DNA of 64,000 nucleotides from Hemicordylus capensis (taxonomy: Eukaryota; Chordata; Lepidosauria; Squamata; Cordylidae): positions 56,320,001-56,384,000 of the forward strand of contig NC_069662.1 of NCBI RefSeq assembly GCF_027244095.1, written 5' to 3'. The position numbers were made by a program, and so were the translations under genes. Of the stretch, positions 33,990 to 46,604 are shown piece after piece; within the stretch, counting starts at the first letter, position 1, and the number at the start of each line of letters is the position of its first letter. The notes under the pieces were generated by a model. It made no database searches, had not been told where the DNA came from, and worked only from the letters and a program-made list of their open reading frames with translations.

Positions 33990-34620
33990 ATCTAGGGGTA
34001 GAGAGGACAGTCCTTAAGAATTTAGTTTGAACTTTCGCTACGGCATCCTGGTTTAATATAGATTCCCATTTGTGCCCCATGTAGAATTTGGGCCAGGGTT
34101 TTAGCCTCAACAAACTTTAAAGCTGCTGGAATTATTTCTCCTCCTTTCCTTAAAAAAATACCTCTTAAAGGCCATTGGATATTTTAGAGCCATTTGTAGA
34201 ACATGCTTAATAGGAGACTTCCAAATCTCCATAGAATGGAATACTACTCCCAGATATTTAAAAGTAGGAACCTAATTTCCAAAGTTAAATTGCTGAAATA
34301 GAAAAAATTCAGAGGGAAATCAGGAGTCCATTTTTTGTGCTACTGAGCTAAGTTTTTGTGCTAGAAAAGACTATGAGCTTAGTTGTTGTACTGAGAACAA
34401 ATTCCTGACCTGCGCATATGCTCAGAGGCACCCTGTTCTTTAACTGATGTGTGTATTCATCCCTTGAGCCTCTATTTTGCATCTGACTCCAATTGGGATT
34501 TAAACCTTGGGATTTTAAAGACAAAAACAGTAGATTCTGCAAGCTTGAAGGCTGCCAATCCCTAATATAGATGATAGCCAGCTGATGCAATTGTCTCATC
34601 ACCTCAGAGAGGGAAGGCAT
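33990..34620 (-). mobile_element. LINE reverse-transcriptase fragment, unit 1
   Basis: On the minus strand 34,270-34,190 reads FKYLGVVFHSMEIWKSPIKHV, one residue shown at a time being the F-K-Y-L-G block that follows the RT core of many LINEs (only FKYLG and W are diagnostic). Downstream it continues with EAKTLAQILHGAQMGIYI. It looks like the same broad family as the LINE end at 25,330. It is short and has frame breaks. Confidence 0.5.
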
Positions 34621-34639
34621 ATCCCTCTCTGGCTGTTGC

Positions 34640-35030
34640 TCCCTTGCAACTGGTCTTCAGAGGCATCCTGCCTTTGAACCTGGAGCTAGTCTATAGACAT
34701 CCACACATCTATAATGCACTTGTCCTTCATTTACTCGTATAATCCCCCTTTAATGCCATCTAAACTAGTGGCTATCATCATATCTTGTGGAAGAGAATTC
34801 CAAAGACCAATTATGCGCTGTGTGAGGATTATGTGCTTTTGTCCATCCTAAATCTTCTGTCAGTCAGTCTCATTGGCTGACCCTGATTCTAGTGTTGTAC
34901 GGAATGGGGGAAAATGCTTTCTATCCACTTTCTTCACACCATGAATAATTTTATAAGGCTCTATCACATCCCTACTTAGTCACTTTTTTCCAGATGAAAA
35001 AGTCCAAAACATTGTCGTCTAAGTACAATG
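34640..35030. repeat. Old amniote interspersed repeat, unit 1
   Basis: Phrases such as gtggaagagaattccaaag, attggctgaccctgattctag and gaataattttataaggctct resemble a widespread, unnamed amniote repeat that I have seen in many squamate loci. No gene is seen. It recurs in units 2, 3, 4 and 5. Confidence 0.4.
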
Positions 35031-35092
35031 GAGTACCATAAGGAAGGTACTCCAGCCCCCTCCAACCCCCATTAAAATTAATGCATATACAG

Positions 35093-35093
<1 letters not shown>

Positions 35094-35144
<51 letters not shown>

Positions 35145-35147
35145 ACC
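35094..35147. repeat. CA microsatellite, unit 1
   Basis: This is a 54-bp (CA)n tract with an AAAC interruption near its right end. Homologous tracts in the other units are pure and much shorter. Confidence 0.95.
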
Positions 35148-35149
35148 TC

Positions 35150-36039
35150 TGTACAGACAGCTGTATGCATAGTGCATTGTATTGTTTGAATAGGGCTCAG
35201 GTCTTGAGCACCATTTAGGATTAAGCCTAGGATAACCTCCCCTCTGGTTGGTTCCTTGACCAACTGTTCTATGGCACAATCATTTTGGGTATTGAGAAAT
35301 TTGCTCTCTTTATGATGACATGAACATGAATGTACCCAGTGTGCAAGTAACACAAGTCACCCATTATTACAGCACTTTTCCCCTTGGATGTCTTCTTAGT
35401 TTCTTTCTCCAGCTCAAAATCACACCCAATATTTTGATCAGGAGGGTGATGGTGGGTAATAAATTACTTTTTATGTCTGATATTACTATGGAGGAGTCTG
35501 CTCGGCCTGGCACCGCCCACCTCGACACGTATTGATGATAAAAGATACTGTCTGTCCGGATTTAGGGAGGAGGAATTATCTAAATAAACTTTCCACCCTC
35601 TCGCACGAAATTATAGGCACGGGCATTGCCTCAGAGTTGGGGGAGTAGGGATGTATATTCACTCCACTCCTTCACCTTTCAGCAGGAGCCACATGCCCGA
35701 GCTCCTCTCTGGGAGTCCACTAGACCAACAAACCCCATCCCTGCTGATCATCTCATCTTCAGCAGCCCCAGCCTTAAATAAATTTAAAGCCCTACATTTA
35801 GGACACTCCTCCCCGCTTCCAGCTTGCTCCCTCTTCCCTGGCCAGGCAAGTGGATTGGCCACCGAATCCCTGGCCTCCCAAGGGGCCTTTTCCTCCAACT
35901 CCACCCCCTTCACTAGCATTTCTATACATGTCTGCAGCTGTGGAGCTGATATCATCGCAATTCCATCTCCACCATTCTGCTGCCTCTTGGGCTGCACACA
36001 CCCATCCCCCAGAAGCTGTTGCATGCCTCTCTGAGCTCT
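35150..36039. other. Unassigned stretch of the unit
   Basis: A minus-strand frame of 121 codons (36,024-35,659) contains a CPKC-like pair (GEECPKCRAL) and could be an old transposon protein fragment, but I do not recognise it. Nothing else is supported here, in this or the other units. Confidence 0.3.
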
Positions 36040-36689
36040 TCCTGACTAGAGATGTGCAAATTGATTCGGGTACAAATCAATTTGTACCTGAATCTAGCTG
36101 ATTCGGGTGATTCGGAGACAAAACAAATCACCCCTGTGGTCCATTGGCTAGATTCGAGTACAAATCGAATCACGCCTGGTTCGATTTGAATCAATTTGAG
36201 ATTCGGATCCCTCCTAATAATCCCCTGAGATTCCCAGCATTCAATTTTTTTAAAAAGCTAAGCTCTAGCCCTTGTAGAAGTGAAGTTATGGAGCAAAATG
36301 TTTGGTCACTATTTTTCAAGTGTTTGGATTCTTTGGTGTATAATAACTTTCCCTCAATGAATCCCTATGAGGATTCATTACACACTTTCATTTATTCTGT
36401 TCATTTTGACTGTCTTTTTGACAGTGCCAACTGTCAACTGCCATGTGCCAACTACACCCTACTCCCACCAGCAAGGCAGTGGGGTACTACTCTGTTTGTG
36501 TTCTAGGATTGTTTTCAAGTGTTTAGGCTCTTTGGTGTCTAATAACCTTTCCTCATAATGAAGAGTCTAAAAATTCCTAAAATATAAACTGAGTATCCAG
36601 TTGCTTGTGGGTTGGGGGGCAGTTGGAACATGAGATGCCATTAATTCTCCACCCCCACCTGCAAAGGAGTGGGGTCAAAATTTTGGGTA

Positions 36690-37206
36690 TACAGTGTACT
36701 GTGCTTGATTGGCCAGCAAACTCGCCTGACCTGACCCCATAATCTATGGGGCATTGCCAAGAGAAGGATGAGAGACATGAGACCAAACAATGCAGAAGAG
36801 CTGAAGGCCGCTAATGAAGCATCCTGGTCTTCCATAATACCTCATCAGTGCCACAGGCTGATAGCATCCATGCCACGCCGCATTGAGGCAGTAATTGCTG
36901 CAAAAGGGGCCCAAACCAAGTACTGAATACATATGCATGCTTATACTTTTCAGAGGTCCGATATTGTTCTATTCTACAATCCTTGTCTTCTTGGTTCCAT
37001 GTAATATTCTAATTTTCTGGGATTGTGGATTTGGGGTTTTCATGAGCTGTACGTCATGATCATCACAATTATAACAAATTAAGGCTTGACTTATCTCGCT
37101 TTGCATGTAATGCGTGTGTCTCATATATCAGTTTCACCTTTTAATTTGCATTACTGAAATTAATGGACTTTTGCACGATATTCTAATTTTCCGAGTTTCA
37201 CCTGTA
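36690..37206 (+). mobile_element. Tc1-like transposon 3' fragment, unit 1
   Basis: The frame ending TGA at about 36,926 reads DWPANSPDLTP then LWGIAKRRMRDMRPNNAEEL and MPRRIEAVIAAKGAQTKY, the C-terminus of Tc1-type transposases with part of the DDE region. The terminal repeat ends ttttccgagtttcacctgta at about 37,206. The 5' two-thirds is absent and codons around the NPIEN-like site are altered, so it is dead. Confidence 0.75.
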
Positions 37207-37478
37207 TACTGAATCAGACCATTGGTCTATCTAGCTCAGTATTGTCTTCATAGACTGGCAGTGGCTTCTCCAAGGTTGCAGGCAGGAATCTCTCTCAGCC
37301 CTATCTTGGAGATGCCAGGGAGGGAACTTGAAAACCTTCCGCTCTTCCCAGAGCGGCTCCATTCCCTGAGGGGAATATCTTACAGTGCTCACACTTCTAG
37401 TCTCCCCTTCAAATGCAACCAGGGCTGACCCTGCTTAGCTAAGGGGACAAGTCATGCTTGCTACCATGAGACAAGTAG
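37207..37478. repeat. SINE-like repeat, unit 1
   Basis: Same family as 18,622-18,894. It abuts the Tc1 terminal repeat without spacer, lacks the first 30-40 bases of the family head, and ends near ggacaagtcatgcttgctacc. Confidence 0.65.
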
Positions 37479-38320
37479 CAAATGAGAGTGGATTCATGGT
37501 TTGTATTGAAAATTTCACTTGCTACCAAAGAATCTACACTCAGAACACCTCAGAAACAACAGAACCCTGTACCCCATGTGTTAGCAACCCATGGGGGGGG
37601 GCTGGCAACCTATGTGCACTACACCACCACTCACTCTGGGCCACCCCAGCACCCCCCAAGTGCAATCAAGGGGCTGCTGAAACCTCCATTACACCTTATG
37701 GGGGAAAACCTTAAAGATCCGTAAACTTCAACAAATCAGCAAAAATCAGACCTCTGCCCAAATCCTTTGAAAAAATCATGGTAGCTTCCTTGCCCCCCTT
37801 GGCCACTATGACCAACCCCACACCAATCTAGGACACCCCTTTCCCCCCGACATGAAGCGATACACCTCCATTATACCTCATGGGGGGAAACCTTAAAGAC
37901 ACGTAAACCTCAACAATTCACCAAAAAATCAGCCCTTTGCCCAATTCCTCTGCAATTTGGGTGGTAGCCTCCACTCATTAGGCACTACCACCACACCACA
38001 CTCTTTTGGCCCTGGGCCCAGGTTTTTGATCTGAATTGATTCAGATTCATTCAGATCCGAATCGAATCTGGGGTGATTCGGATGGGTCAGATTCAGGCCC
38101 AAAAACAGATTGGGGGTGCTTCGATTTGGATCAGAATCAAAACACTGAAAATCCAAATTGCACACCCTATTCCTGACTTCTGAAAGGTAATTACTGGGGT
38201 TGTCCTGGCATCTGGAGCCCCCTGCTTCTCTCAGCACACTGCCATTTGTCTGGGTAAACAACCCTGTCTCACGAAGGAGGGTAGGAAATCCTGACACTGT
38301 CCAAACACTGGATGGACTAG

Positions 38321-38554
38321 GCTAGAGGTTCTCAAACTGGTCCATGAGCTCCATCTATGTAGTCCACAGAACAGTTGAGAATATAAATATTTGTCATTTT
38401 GTCTTGCATTTGATTTCTCTCTCTCTCTTTAGCTATATATGAGATACTGTATGTGCTTTGATTTACAGAACAACAACAACAAACTTCATCAAGTGCTCCA
38501 CTGAGACCCCAAGCATTTTTCAAGAGGTCTGTGAAAAAATGGGTTGAAAATATC
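38321..38554. mobile_element. Degenerate hAT-like MITE, unit 1
   Basis: It begins gctagaggttctcaaactgg and ends gggttgaaaatatc, a weak inverted pair, between near-identical 8-mers tggactag (38,313-38,320) and tggactaa (38,555-38,562). Homologous copies are in units 2 and 4. Confidence 0.4.
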
Positions 38555-38791
38555 TGGACTAAACTAACATCACAGCTGGTAGCTGTCACAGGGAGTCTCC
38601 ACATGTTTTTCTTCTATGATGTTCTTGATAGGGAAGGGAGTTCTCCTCGTGACCTCTTCCTTTCTGGCCTCTACCCAATCTCGTCACATTTCTGGAGTAA
38701 CATATCCCGCTATAGTTCTAGCAGCTTCACTGCCACTGGGGGTCTTCGTTGTGAGAACGGCTGTGGACACTTCACTCAGGACCTTGCAACA

Positions 38792-40453
38792 ATGAACCTG
38801 AAAGCCCTCCTCATTCTTCTGGTGCTTGCTCTGGCTACTATTTTTGCCTTAGTGTGTGTGTTGCTGACTCGGAAGGAGACGCTTCCCCACTGCAGTGCCA
38901 AGTCACAGGCTTCCCTGAATGGAAGGCACAGCAACAAGAGTCTGGTATTTGCTGACCTGTCAGCAGAAGAGATGGACGTGGTGGTCAAGTACTTACAGAA
39001 CCACCTGGGATTGCCCTTGGTAGATGCTTATCATGCCAACCCTGCTGATAACTGCATTTACTACTTGGATGTGGAACTTCCTCACAAAGAAGAGGTGCTG
39101 AAGTTCCTTGATCATGGTGGGCCACACCCCACCCGACAAGCACTGGCCGTGATGTACTTTGGAAACCAGCCAGATCCAAATATCACAGAGTACATCGTGG
39201 GCCCACTCCCAACTCCAACATACCATCGGGATGTGACCATGCAGAAGTATGGAAGAAAGTTATCCTACCATAGTAGATCTGTAATAGGCAATGAATATGA
39301 AGAAATTGGGAAATTCCTGCTGAACAAGAAGCTTCCTGAGGCACCCAATTTCCTAAAGGAGGCATTTGGGCATAATGGGAGTGACTTTCAAAGCCTCACA
39401 TCAGCCCCTCGGGGGTTCCAGTCTGGAGATCGAGTCACTTGGTTTACGTTGTTCCAGAATACAAAGGGCTTCTTCCTGCACCCGGTGGGACTGGAGCTCT
39501 TGGTAGACCACAGTAGTCTGGATATCTCTCAGTGGAGTGTACCAAAGGTATTCTATAATGGTCAGTATTATAATGGCTTGGCAAAGCTGGAAAGAGAGTA
39601 TCTAGGGGGGCGTGTGCCTCTGGCAAAAGTCAAGACAGCCTCACCAGATGGGGTTTTTTCCTCAATGGAGCCAAAGTTCCCTCATCAGGAATCAGGCCCT
39701 TTGTCCCATGAGCCTTGTGGGCCACGCTACAGTGTGAGAAACAACCAGGTTGTCTCCTCCTCCTGGAGTTTTGCCTTCAGGATCGATGTGAACAGGGGAC
39801 CATGAATCTATGATATCACATTCAAGGGCCAAAGGATTGTCTATGAACTCAGTGTGCAGGATGCCATGTCTGTTTATGGATCCAACAGCCCTGGTGGGAT
39901 GTCAACCCGATACATGGATGGGAGTTTTGGAATAGGAAGGTTCATGTATTCACTGGTCCGGGGGGTCGACTGTCCATACTCTGCTACTTTTCTCGATGCC
40001 CTGTACTTAATGGAGACCTTGAAACCAGAGGTGCAGAAGAACTCAATCTGTGTTTTTGAGCAGAATGTAGAGGTCCCTTTTCGGCGGCATTACTCCAACC
40101 TTCAATCCCTCCACTATGGGGGACTGCCTGCTACTGCACTGGTTCTGCGTTCTGTGGCAACTTTGGGCAACTATGACTATATCTGGGACTTTGTTTTTCA
40201 TCCAAATGGTGCCATTGAAAACAAAGTCCGAGCCACTGGATACATAACCTCATCTTTCTTCTATGGTGATGGGCTAGAGGAAGCCAAGCTGGCGGAAGCG
40301 AAGCTGGCGGAAGCGAAGGTGGAGGCAGCGCAACTGAAGGGGGAGGAAGTGCAATGGAAGAAGATTGACCTTTGTTCGCTTGTAAAAAATGTTATATTAT
40401 CTGTAGAGCTCTGTACAAAGTTCTGTTGTTATTATTATTATAGTTTTTTTTAA
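38792..40453 (+). pseudogene. AOC2/AOC3-like copper amine oxidase exon 1, unit 1
   Basis: The ATG at 38,792 (context caacaATGa) starts a type II membrane anchor (residues 5-25: ALLILLVLALATIFALVCVL) as in AOC3/VAP-1. The D2/D3 domains and the start of the catalytic domain follow, including APRGFQSGDRVTWF and GFFLHPVGLELLVDH. Codon 338 is TGA (39,803-39,805), where human AOC3 has Arg after Ser-Gly-Pro; a CGA to TGA change explains it. The same frame then continues with catalytic-base Asp376 (STRYMDGSFG) and the topaquinone motif N-Y-D-Y with Tyr461 at 40,172. Homology ends at about codon 494, before the copper ligands His520 and His522 of human. Exons 2-4 are absent. The tail is AEAK-rich and of unknown origin. 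Confidence 0.85.
40279..40325 (+). repeat. 15-bp minisatellite in the AOC tail, unit 1
   Basis: About three copies of gaagcgaagctggcg encode the repeated AKLAE/AEAK. It lies right where homology to amine oxidases stops and is present in every visible AOC copy. Confidence 0.7.
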
Positions 40454-40480
40454 GTCAGCAAATTTTCCAAGCTGTTTCAA

Positions 40481-40486
40481 AATAAA
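40481..40486 (+). terminator. AATAAA downstream of the AOC fragment, unit 1
   Basis: The hexamer lies 28 bases after the frame ends and could serve a truncated transcript. The equivalents are at 48,294 and 59,342. Use as a polyadenylation signal is inferred. Confidence 0.35.
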
Positions 40487-41325
40487 TATTCAGAGACTTC
40501 TCGGTCCCTCCCCCCCCCCCATATCCAAGCCCTATGGCAAGCAGATCCCTATATATGGGGGCGGGAAAGGTAACCACAAAAAGGAGTTCACACTCTACCT
40601 GGCAAATGCTGGTCTGGGTTAAGCAGGGCAGCAAGGGGTCTTCTGCTGCAGAGAACACTCTGGCTGCCTCCTCCTTCCTGGCTTGCTTGGGCCCTACTCG
40701 AGTTCAGGCTTCACTGCGGCCTACACGGAGGCCTCCGTGGAAGCCCCGCCGATCAGCTGAGAGGCGGGAGGAAAGGAGCTCTTTGCAGCTTGCCTGCTGC
40801 TTCGATTGCGGGCCAGCAGAACAAGCAGGAGAGACGGCGAAGAGGGCAAGTGGCTGAGAGGCTATGGGGCTGGGCAGGGGGCAATGGGGAGTCACATGAG
40901 GTGCCCCTGGGGTGCCCCTCCAGGCAGTGGGGCCCCCAGACAACTGTCTCCCCTTGCCCTATCATTGTTACGCTCCTGCCTGTGTACATGCATGGTGGCC
41001 TCCAAAATGGCCACTGCGTGCTTAGAGAGGCCTGAAACGGGCCCGAAGGAGACCATAGGGAGGCTGGCAGGGGAGCGGAAACAGCTGGAGACACACACAC
41101 CCATGGCTGCAGCAGCACCACTTCACCGGCAGTAAGTCTGCCTTCCTCCAAAAAAGATTTACACCCCTGGCACACCCAAACTGGACCCAAACTGGTCCCA
41201 AACTAGTGCCCAGAACAACACAGTGTTGCCTGCCAGTCTTTGCAGAATTATAGCAATATTCTTGGAGTTGGATGGTTAATCTTAACTCAAGCTAATGCAG
41301 CCTGTGCTCTTTTGTGCTACTCTAG

Positions 41326-41574
<249 letters not shown>

Positions 41575-41830
41575 TGAGAGTGGAGAGGTGAATTTACAAC
41601 TGTCACCAAAACTTGCTAACTGTGTCTTGTTTAGCATCACTGCTGGGAGTGAGTGACTTGGGGTGAGGCTTCTAGATAAAGAAAATAGCTACAAACTCAA
41701 GGGGATATGGCTGATGAGGGGCCTTCTTCTCCTCTTGATAGATCTCTGCAATATATCAGCAAAGGTCTCTAATTCACAATAATTTAACAGTAGCAGCAAC
41801 AGCAACAAAGTTCTTTTTTCTTAGACATGC

Positions 41831-42461
41831 ATCTAGGGGTAGAGAGGACAGTCCTTAAGAATTTAGTTTGAACTTTCGCTACGGCATCCTGGTTTAATAT
41901 AGATTCCCATTTGTGCCCCATGTAGAATTTGGGCCAGGGTTTTAGCCTCAACAAACTTTAAAGCTGCTGGAATTATTTCTCCTCCTTTCCTTAAAAAAAT
42001 ACCTCTTAAAGGCCATTGGATATTTTAGAGCCATTTGTAGAACATGCTTAATAGGAGACTTCCAAATCTCCATAGAATGGAATACTACTCCCAGATATTT
42101 AAAAGTAGGAACCTAATTTCCAAAGTTAAATTGCTGAAATAGAAAAAATTCAGAGGGAAATCAGGAGTCCATTTTTTGTGCTACTGAGCTAAGTTTTTGT
42201 GCTAGAAAAGACTATGAGCTTAGTTGTTGTACTGAGAACAAATTCCTGACCTGCGCATATGCTCAGAGGCACCCTGTTCTTTAACTGATGTGTGTATTCA
42301 TCCCTTGAGCCTCTATTTTGCATCTGACTCCAATTGGGATTTAAACCTTGGGATTTTAAAGACAAAAACAGTAGATTCTGCAAGCTTGAAGGCTGCCAAT
42401 CCCTAATATAGATGATAGCCAGCTGATGCAATTGTCTCATCACCTCAGAGAGGGAAGGCAT
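41831..42461 (-). mobile_element. LINE fragment, unit 2
   Basis: Copy of 33,990-34,620 at the same place in the unit; the FKYLG block is present. Confidence 0.5.
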
Positions 42462-42934
42462 ATCCCTCTCTGGCTGTTGCTCCCTTGCAACTGGTCTTCA
42501 GAGGCATCCTGCCTTTGAACCTGGAGCTAGTCTATAGACATCCACACATCTATAATGCACTTGTCCTTCATTTACTCGTATAATCCCCCTTTAATGCCAT
42601 CTAAACTAGTGGCTATCATCATATCTTGTGGAAGAGAATTCCAAAGACCAATTATGCGCTGTGTGAGGATTATGTGCTTTTGTCCATCCTAAATCTTCTG
42701 TCAGTCAGTCTCATTGGCTGACCCTGATTCTAGTGTTGTACGGAATGGGGGAAAATGCTTTCTATCCACTTTCTTCACACCATGAATAATTTTATAAGGC
42801 TCTATCACATCCCTACTTAGTCACTTTTTTCCAGATGAAAAAGTCCAAAACATTGTCGTCTAAGTACAATGGAGTACCATAAGGAAGGTACTCCAGCCCC
42901 CTCCAACCCCCATTAAAATTAATGCATATACAGC

Positions 42935-42961
42935 CACACACACACACACACACACACACAC
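42935..42961. repeat. CA microsatellite, unit 2 (27 bp)
   Basis: Pure CA tract, the shortest of the array. Confidence 0.95.
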
Positions 42962-43860
42962 CTGTACAGACAGCTGTATGCATAGTGCATTGTATTGTTT
43001 GAATAGGGCTCAGGTCTTGAGCACCATTTAGGATTAAGCCTAGGATAACCTCCCCTCTGGTTGGTTCCTTGACCAACTGTTCTATGGCACAATCATTTTG
43101 GGTATTGAGAAATTTGCTCTCTTTATGATGACATGAACATGAATGTACCCAGTGTGCAAGTAACACAAGTCACCCATTATTACAGCACTTTTCCCCTTGG
43201 ATGTCTTCTTAGTTTCTTTCTCCAGCTCAAAATCACACCCAATATTTTGATCAGGAGGGTGATGGTGGGTAATAAATTACTTTTTATGTCTGATATTACT
43301 ATGGAGGAGTCTGCTCGGCCTGGCACCGCCCACCTCGACACGTATTGATGATAAAAGATACTGTCTGTCCGGATTTAGGGAGGAGGAATTATCTAAATAA
43401 ACTTTCCACCCTCTCGCACGAAATTATAGGCACGGGCATTGCCTCAGAGTTGGGGGAGTAGGGATGTATATTCACTCCACTCCTTCACCTATCAGCAGGA
43501 GCCACAAGCCCGAGCTCCTCTCTGGGAGTCCACTAGACCAACAAACCCCATCCCTGCTGATCATCTCATCTTCAGCAGCCCCAGCCTTAAATAAATTTAA
43601 AGCCCTACATTTAGGACACTCCTCCCCGCTTCCAGCTTGCTCCCTCTTCCCTGGCCAGGCAAGTGGATTGGCCACCGAATCCCTGGCCTCCCAAGGGGCC
43701 TTTTCCTCCAACTCCACCCCCTTCACTAGCATTTCTATACATGTCTGCAGCTGTGGAGCTGATATCATCGCAATTCCATCTCCACCATTCTGCTGCCTCT
43801 TGGGCTGCACACACCCATCCCCCAGAAGCTGTTGCATGCCTCTCTGAGCTCTTCCTGACT

Positions 43861-45983
43861 AGAGATGTGCAAATTGATTCGGGTACAAATCAATTTGTAC
43901 CTGAATCTAGCTGATTCGGGTGATTCGGAGACAAAACAAATCACCCCTGTGGTCCATTGGCTAGATTCGAGTACAAATCGAATCACGCCTGGTTCGATTT
44001 GAATCAATTTGAGATTCGGATCCCTCCTAATAATCCCCTGAGATTCCCAGCATTCAATTTTTTTAAAAAGCTAAGCTCTAGCCCTTGTAGAAGTGAAGTT
44101 ATGGAGCAAAATGTTTGGTCACTATTTTTCAAGTGTTTGGATTCTTTGGTGTATAATAACTTTCCCTCAATGAATCCCTATGAGGATTCATTACACACTT
44201 TCATTTATTCTGTTCATTTTGACTGTCTTTTTGACAGTGCCAACTGTCAACTGCCATGTGCCAACTACACCCTACTCCCACCAGCAAGGCAGTGGGGTAC
44301 TACTCTGTTTGTGTTCTAGGATTGTTTTCAAGTGTTTAGGCTCTTTGGTGTCTAATAACCTTTCCTCATAATGAAGAGTCTAAAAATTCCTAAAATATAA
44401 ACTGAGTATCCAGTTGCTTGTGGGTTGGGGGGCAGTTGGAACATGAGATGCCATTAATTCTCCACCCCCACCTGCAAAGGAGTGGGGTCAAAATTTTGGG
44501 TATACAGTGTACTGTGCTTGATTGGCCAGCAAACTCGCCTGACCTGACCCCATAATCTATGGGGCATTGCCAAGAGAAGGATGAGAGACATGAGACCAAA
44601 CAATGCAGAAGAGCTGAAGGCCGCTAATGAAGCATCCTGGTCTTCCATAATACCTCATCAGTGCCACAGGCTGATAGCATCCATGCCACGCCGCATTGAG
44701 GCAGTAATTGCTGCAAAAGGGGCCCAAACCAAGTACTGAATACATATGCATGCTTATACTTTTCAGAGGTCCGATATTGTTCTATTCTACAATCCTTGTC
44801 TTCTTGGTTCCATGTAATATTCTAATTTTCTGGGATTGTGGATTTGGGGTTTTCATGAGCTGTACGTCATGATCATCACAATTATAACAAATTAAGGCTT
44901 GACTTATCTCGCTTTGCATGTAATGCGTGTGTCTCATATATCAGTTTCACCTTTTAATTTGCATTACTGAAATTAATGGACTTTTGCACGATATTCTAAT
45001 TTTCCGAGTTTCACCTGTATACTGAATCAGACCATTGGTCTATCTAGCTCAGTATTGTCTTCATAGACTGGCAGTGGCTTCTCCAAGGTTGCAGGCAGGA
45101 ATCTCTCTCAGCCCTATCTTGGAGATGCCAGGGAGGGAACTTGAAAACCTTCCGCTCTTCCCAGAGCGGCTCCATTCCCTGAGGGGAATATCTTACAGTG
45201 CTCACACTTCTAGTCTCCCCTTCAAATGCAACCAGGGCTGACCCTGCTTAGCTAAGGGGACAAGTCATGCTTGCTACCATGAGACAAGTAGCAAATGAGA
45301 GTGGATTCATGGTTTGTATTGAAAATTTCACTTGCTACCAAAGAATCTACACTCAGAACACCTCAGAAACAACAGAACCCTGTACCCCATGTGTTAGCAA
45401 CCCATGGGGGGGGGCTGGCAACCTATGTGCACTACACCACCACTCACTCTGGGCCACCCCAGCACCCCCCAAGTGCAATCAAGGGGCTGCTGAAACCTCC
45501 ATTACACCTTATGGGGGAAAACCTTAAAGATCCGTAAACTTCAACAAATCAGCAAAAATCAGACCTCTGCCCAAATCCTTTGAAAAAATCATGGTAGCTT
45601 CCTTGCCCCCCTTGGCCACTATGACCAACCCCACACCAATCTAGGACACCCCTTTCCCCCCGACATGAAGCGATACACCTCCATTATACCTCATGGGGGG
45701 AAACCTTAAAGACACGTAAACCTCAACAATTCACCAAAAAATCAGCCCTTTGCCCAATTCCTCTGCAATTTGGGTGGTAGCCTCCACTCATTAGGCACTA
45801 CCACCACACCACACTCTTTTGGCCCTGGGCCCAGGTTTTTGATCTGAATTGATTCAGATTCATTCAGATCCGAATCGAATCTGGGGTGATTCGGATGGGT
45901 CAGATTCAGGCCCAAAAACAGATTGGGGGTGCTTCGATTTGGATCAGAATCAAAACACTGAAAATCCAAATTGCACACCCTAT
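43861..45983. mobile_element. hAT-like element with nested Tc1 and SINE-like repeat, unit 2
   Basis: Copy of 36,048-38,170 with the same tcctgact flanks. The Tc1 part is 44,503-45,019 and the SINE-like part is 45,020-45,291. Confidence 0.7.
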
Positions 45984-46604
45984 TCCTGACTTCTGAAAGG
46001 TAATTACTGGGGTTGTCCTGGCATCTGGAGCCCCCTGCTTCTCTCAGCACACTGCCATTTGTCTGGGTAAACAACCCTGTCTCACGAAGGAGGGTAGGAA
46101 ATCCTGACACTGTCCAAACACTGGATGGACTAGGCTAGAGGTTCTCAAACTGGTCCATGAGCTCCATCTATGTAGTCCACAGAACAGTTGAGAATATAAA
46201 TATTTGTCATTTTGTCTTGCATTTGATTTCTCTCTCTCTCTTTAGCTATATATGAGATACTGTATGTGCTTTGATTTACAGAACAACAACAACAAACTTC
46301 ATCAAGTGCTCCACTGAGACCCCAAGCATTTTTCAAGAGGTCTGTGAAAAAATGGGTTGAAAATATCTGGACTAAACTAACATCACAGCTGGTAGCTGTC
46401 ACAGGGAGTCTCCACATGTTTTTCTTCTATGATGTTCTTGATAGGGAAGGGAGTTCTCCTCGTGACCTCTTCCTTTCTGGCCTCTACCCAATCTCGTCAC
46501 ATTTCTGGAGTAACATATCCCGCTATAGTTCTAGCAGCTTCACTGCCACTGGGGGTCTTCGTTGTGAGAACGGCTGTGGACACTTCACTCAGGACCTTGC
46601 AACA

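Larger units (their letters stand above)
36048..38170. mobile_element. Non-autonomous hAT-like element with nested insertions, unit 1
   Basis: It is flanked by the 8-bp duplication tcctgact (36,040-36,047 and 38,171-38,178). Its ends are imperfect inverted repeats (agagatgtgcaaattgattc on the left; reverse complement of aaatccaaattgcacaccct on the right). The 8-bp duplication fits hAT. It holds direct subrepeats (near 36,314 and 36,513, about 199 bp apart; near 37,681 and 37,866, about 185 bp apart), a Tc1 fragment and a SINE-like repeat. It encodes no transposase of its own. Confidence 0.7.

Noticed and set aside
35019-35353. Minus-strand frames rich in Cys-Val alternation
   Set aside because: They are translations of the CA microsatellite and change length from unit to unit.
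38531-38791. An 87-codon N-terminal extension of AOC
   Set aside because: It overlaps a MITE end and has no match to the family; the ATG at 38,792 begins the known membrane anchor.
39803-39805. The AOC TGA as a selenocysteine or readthrough codon
   Set aside because: Amine oxidases are not selenoproteins, the homologous residue is Arg, and no SECIS-like hairpin or known readthrough context is visible. A CGA to TGA change is simpler.
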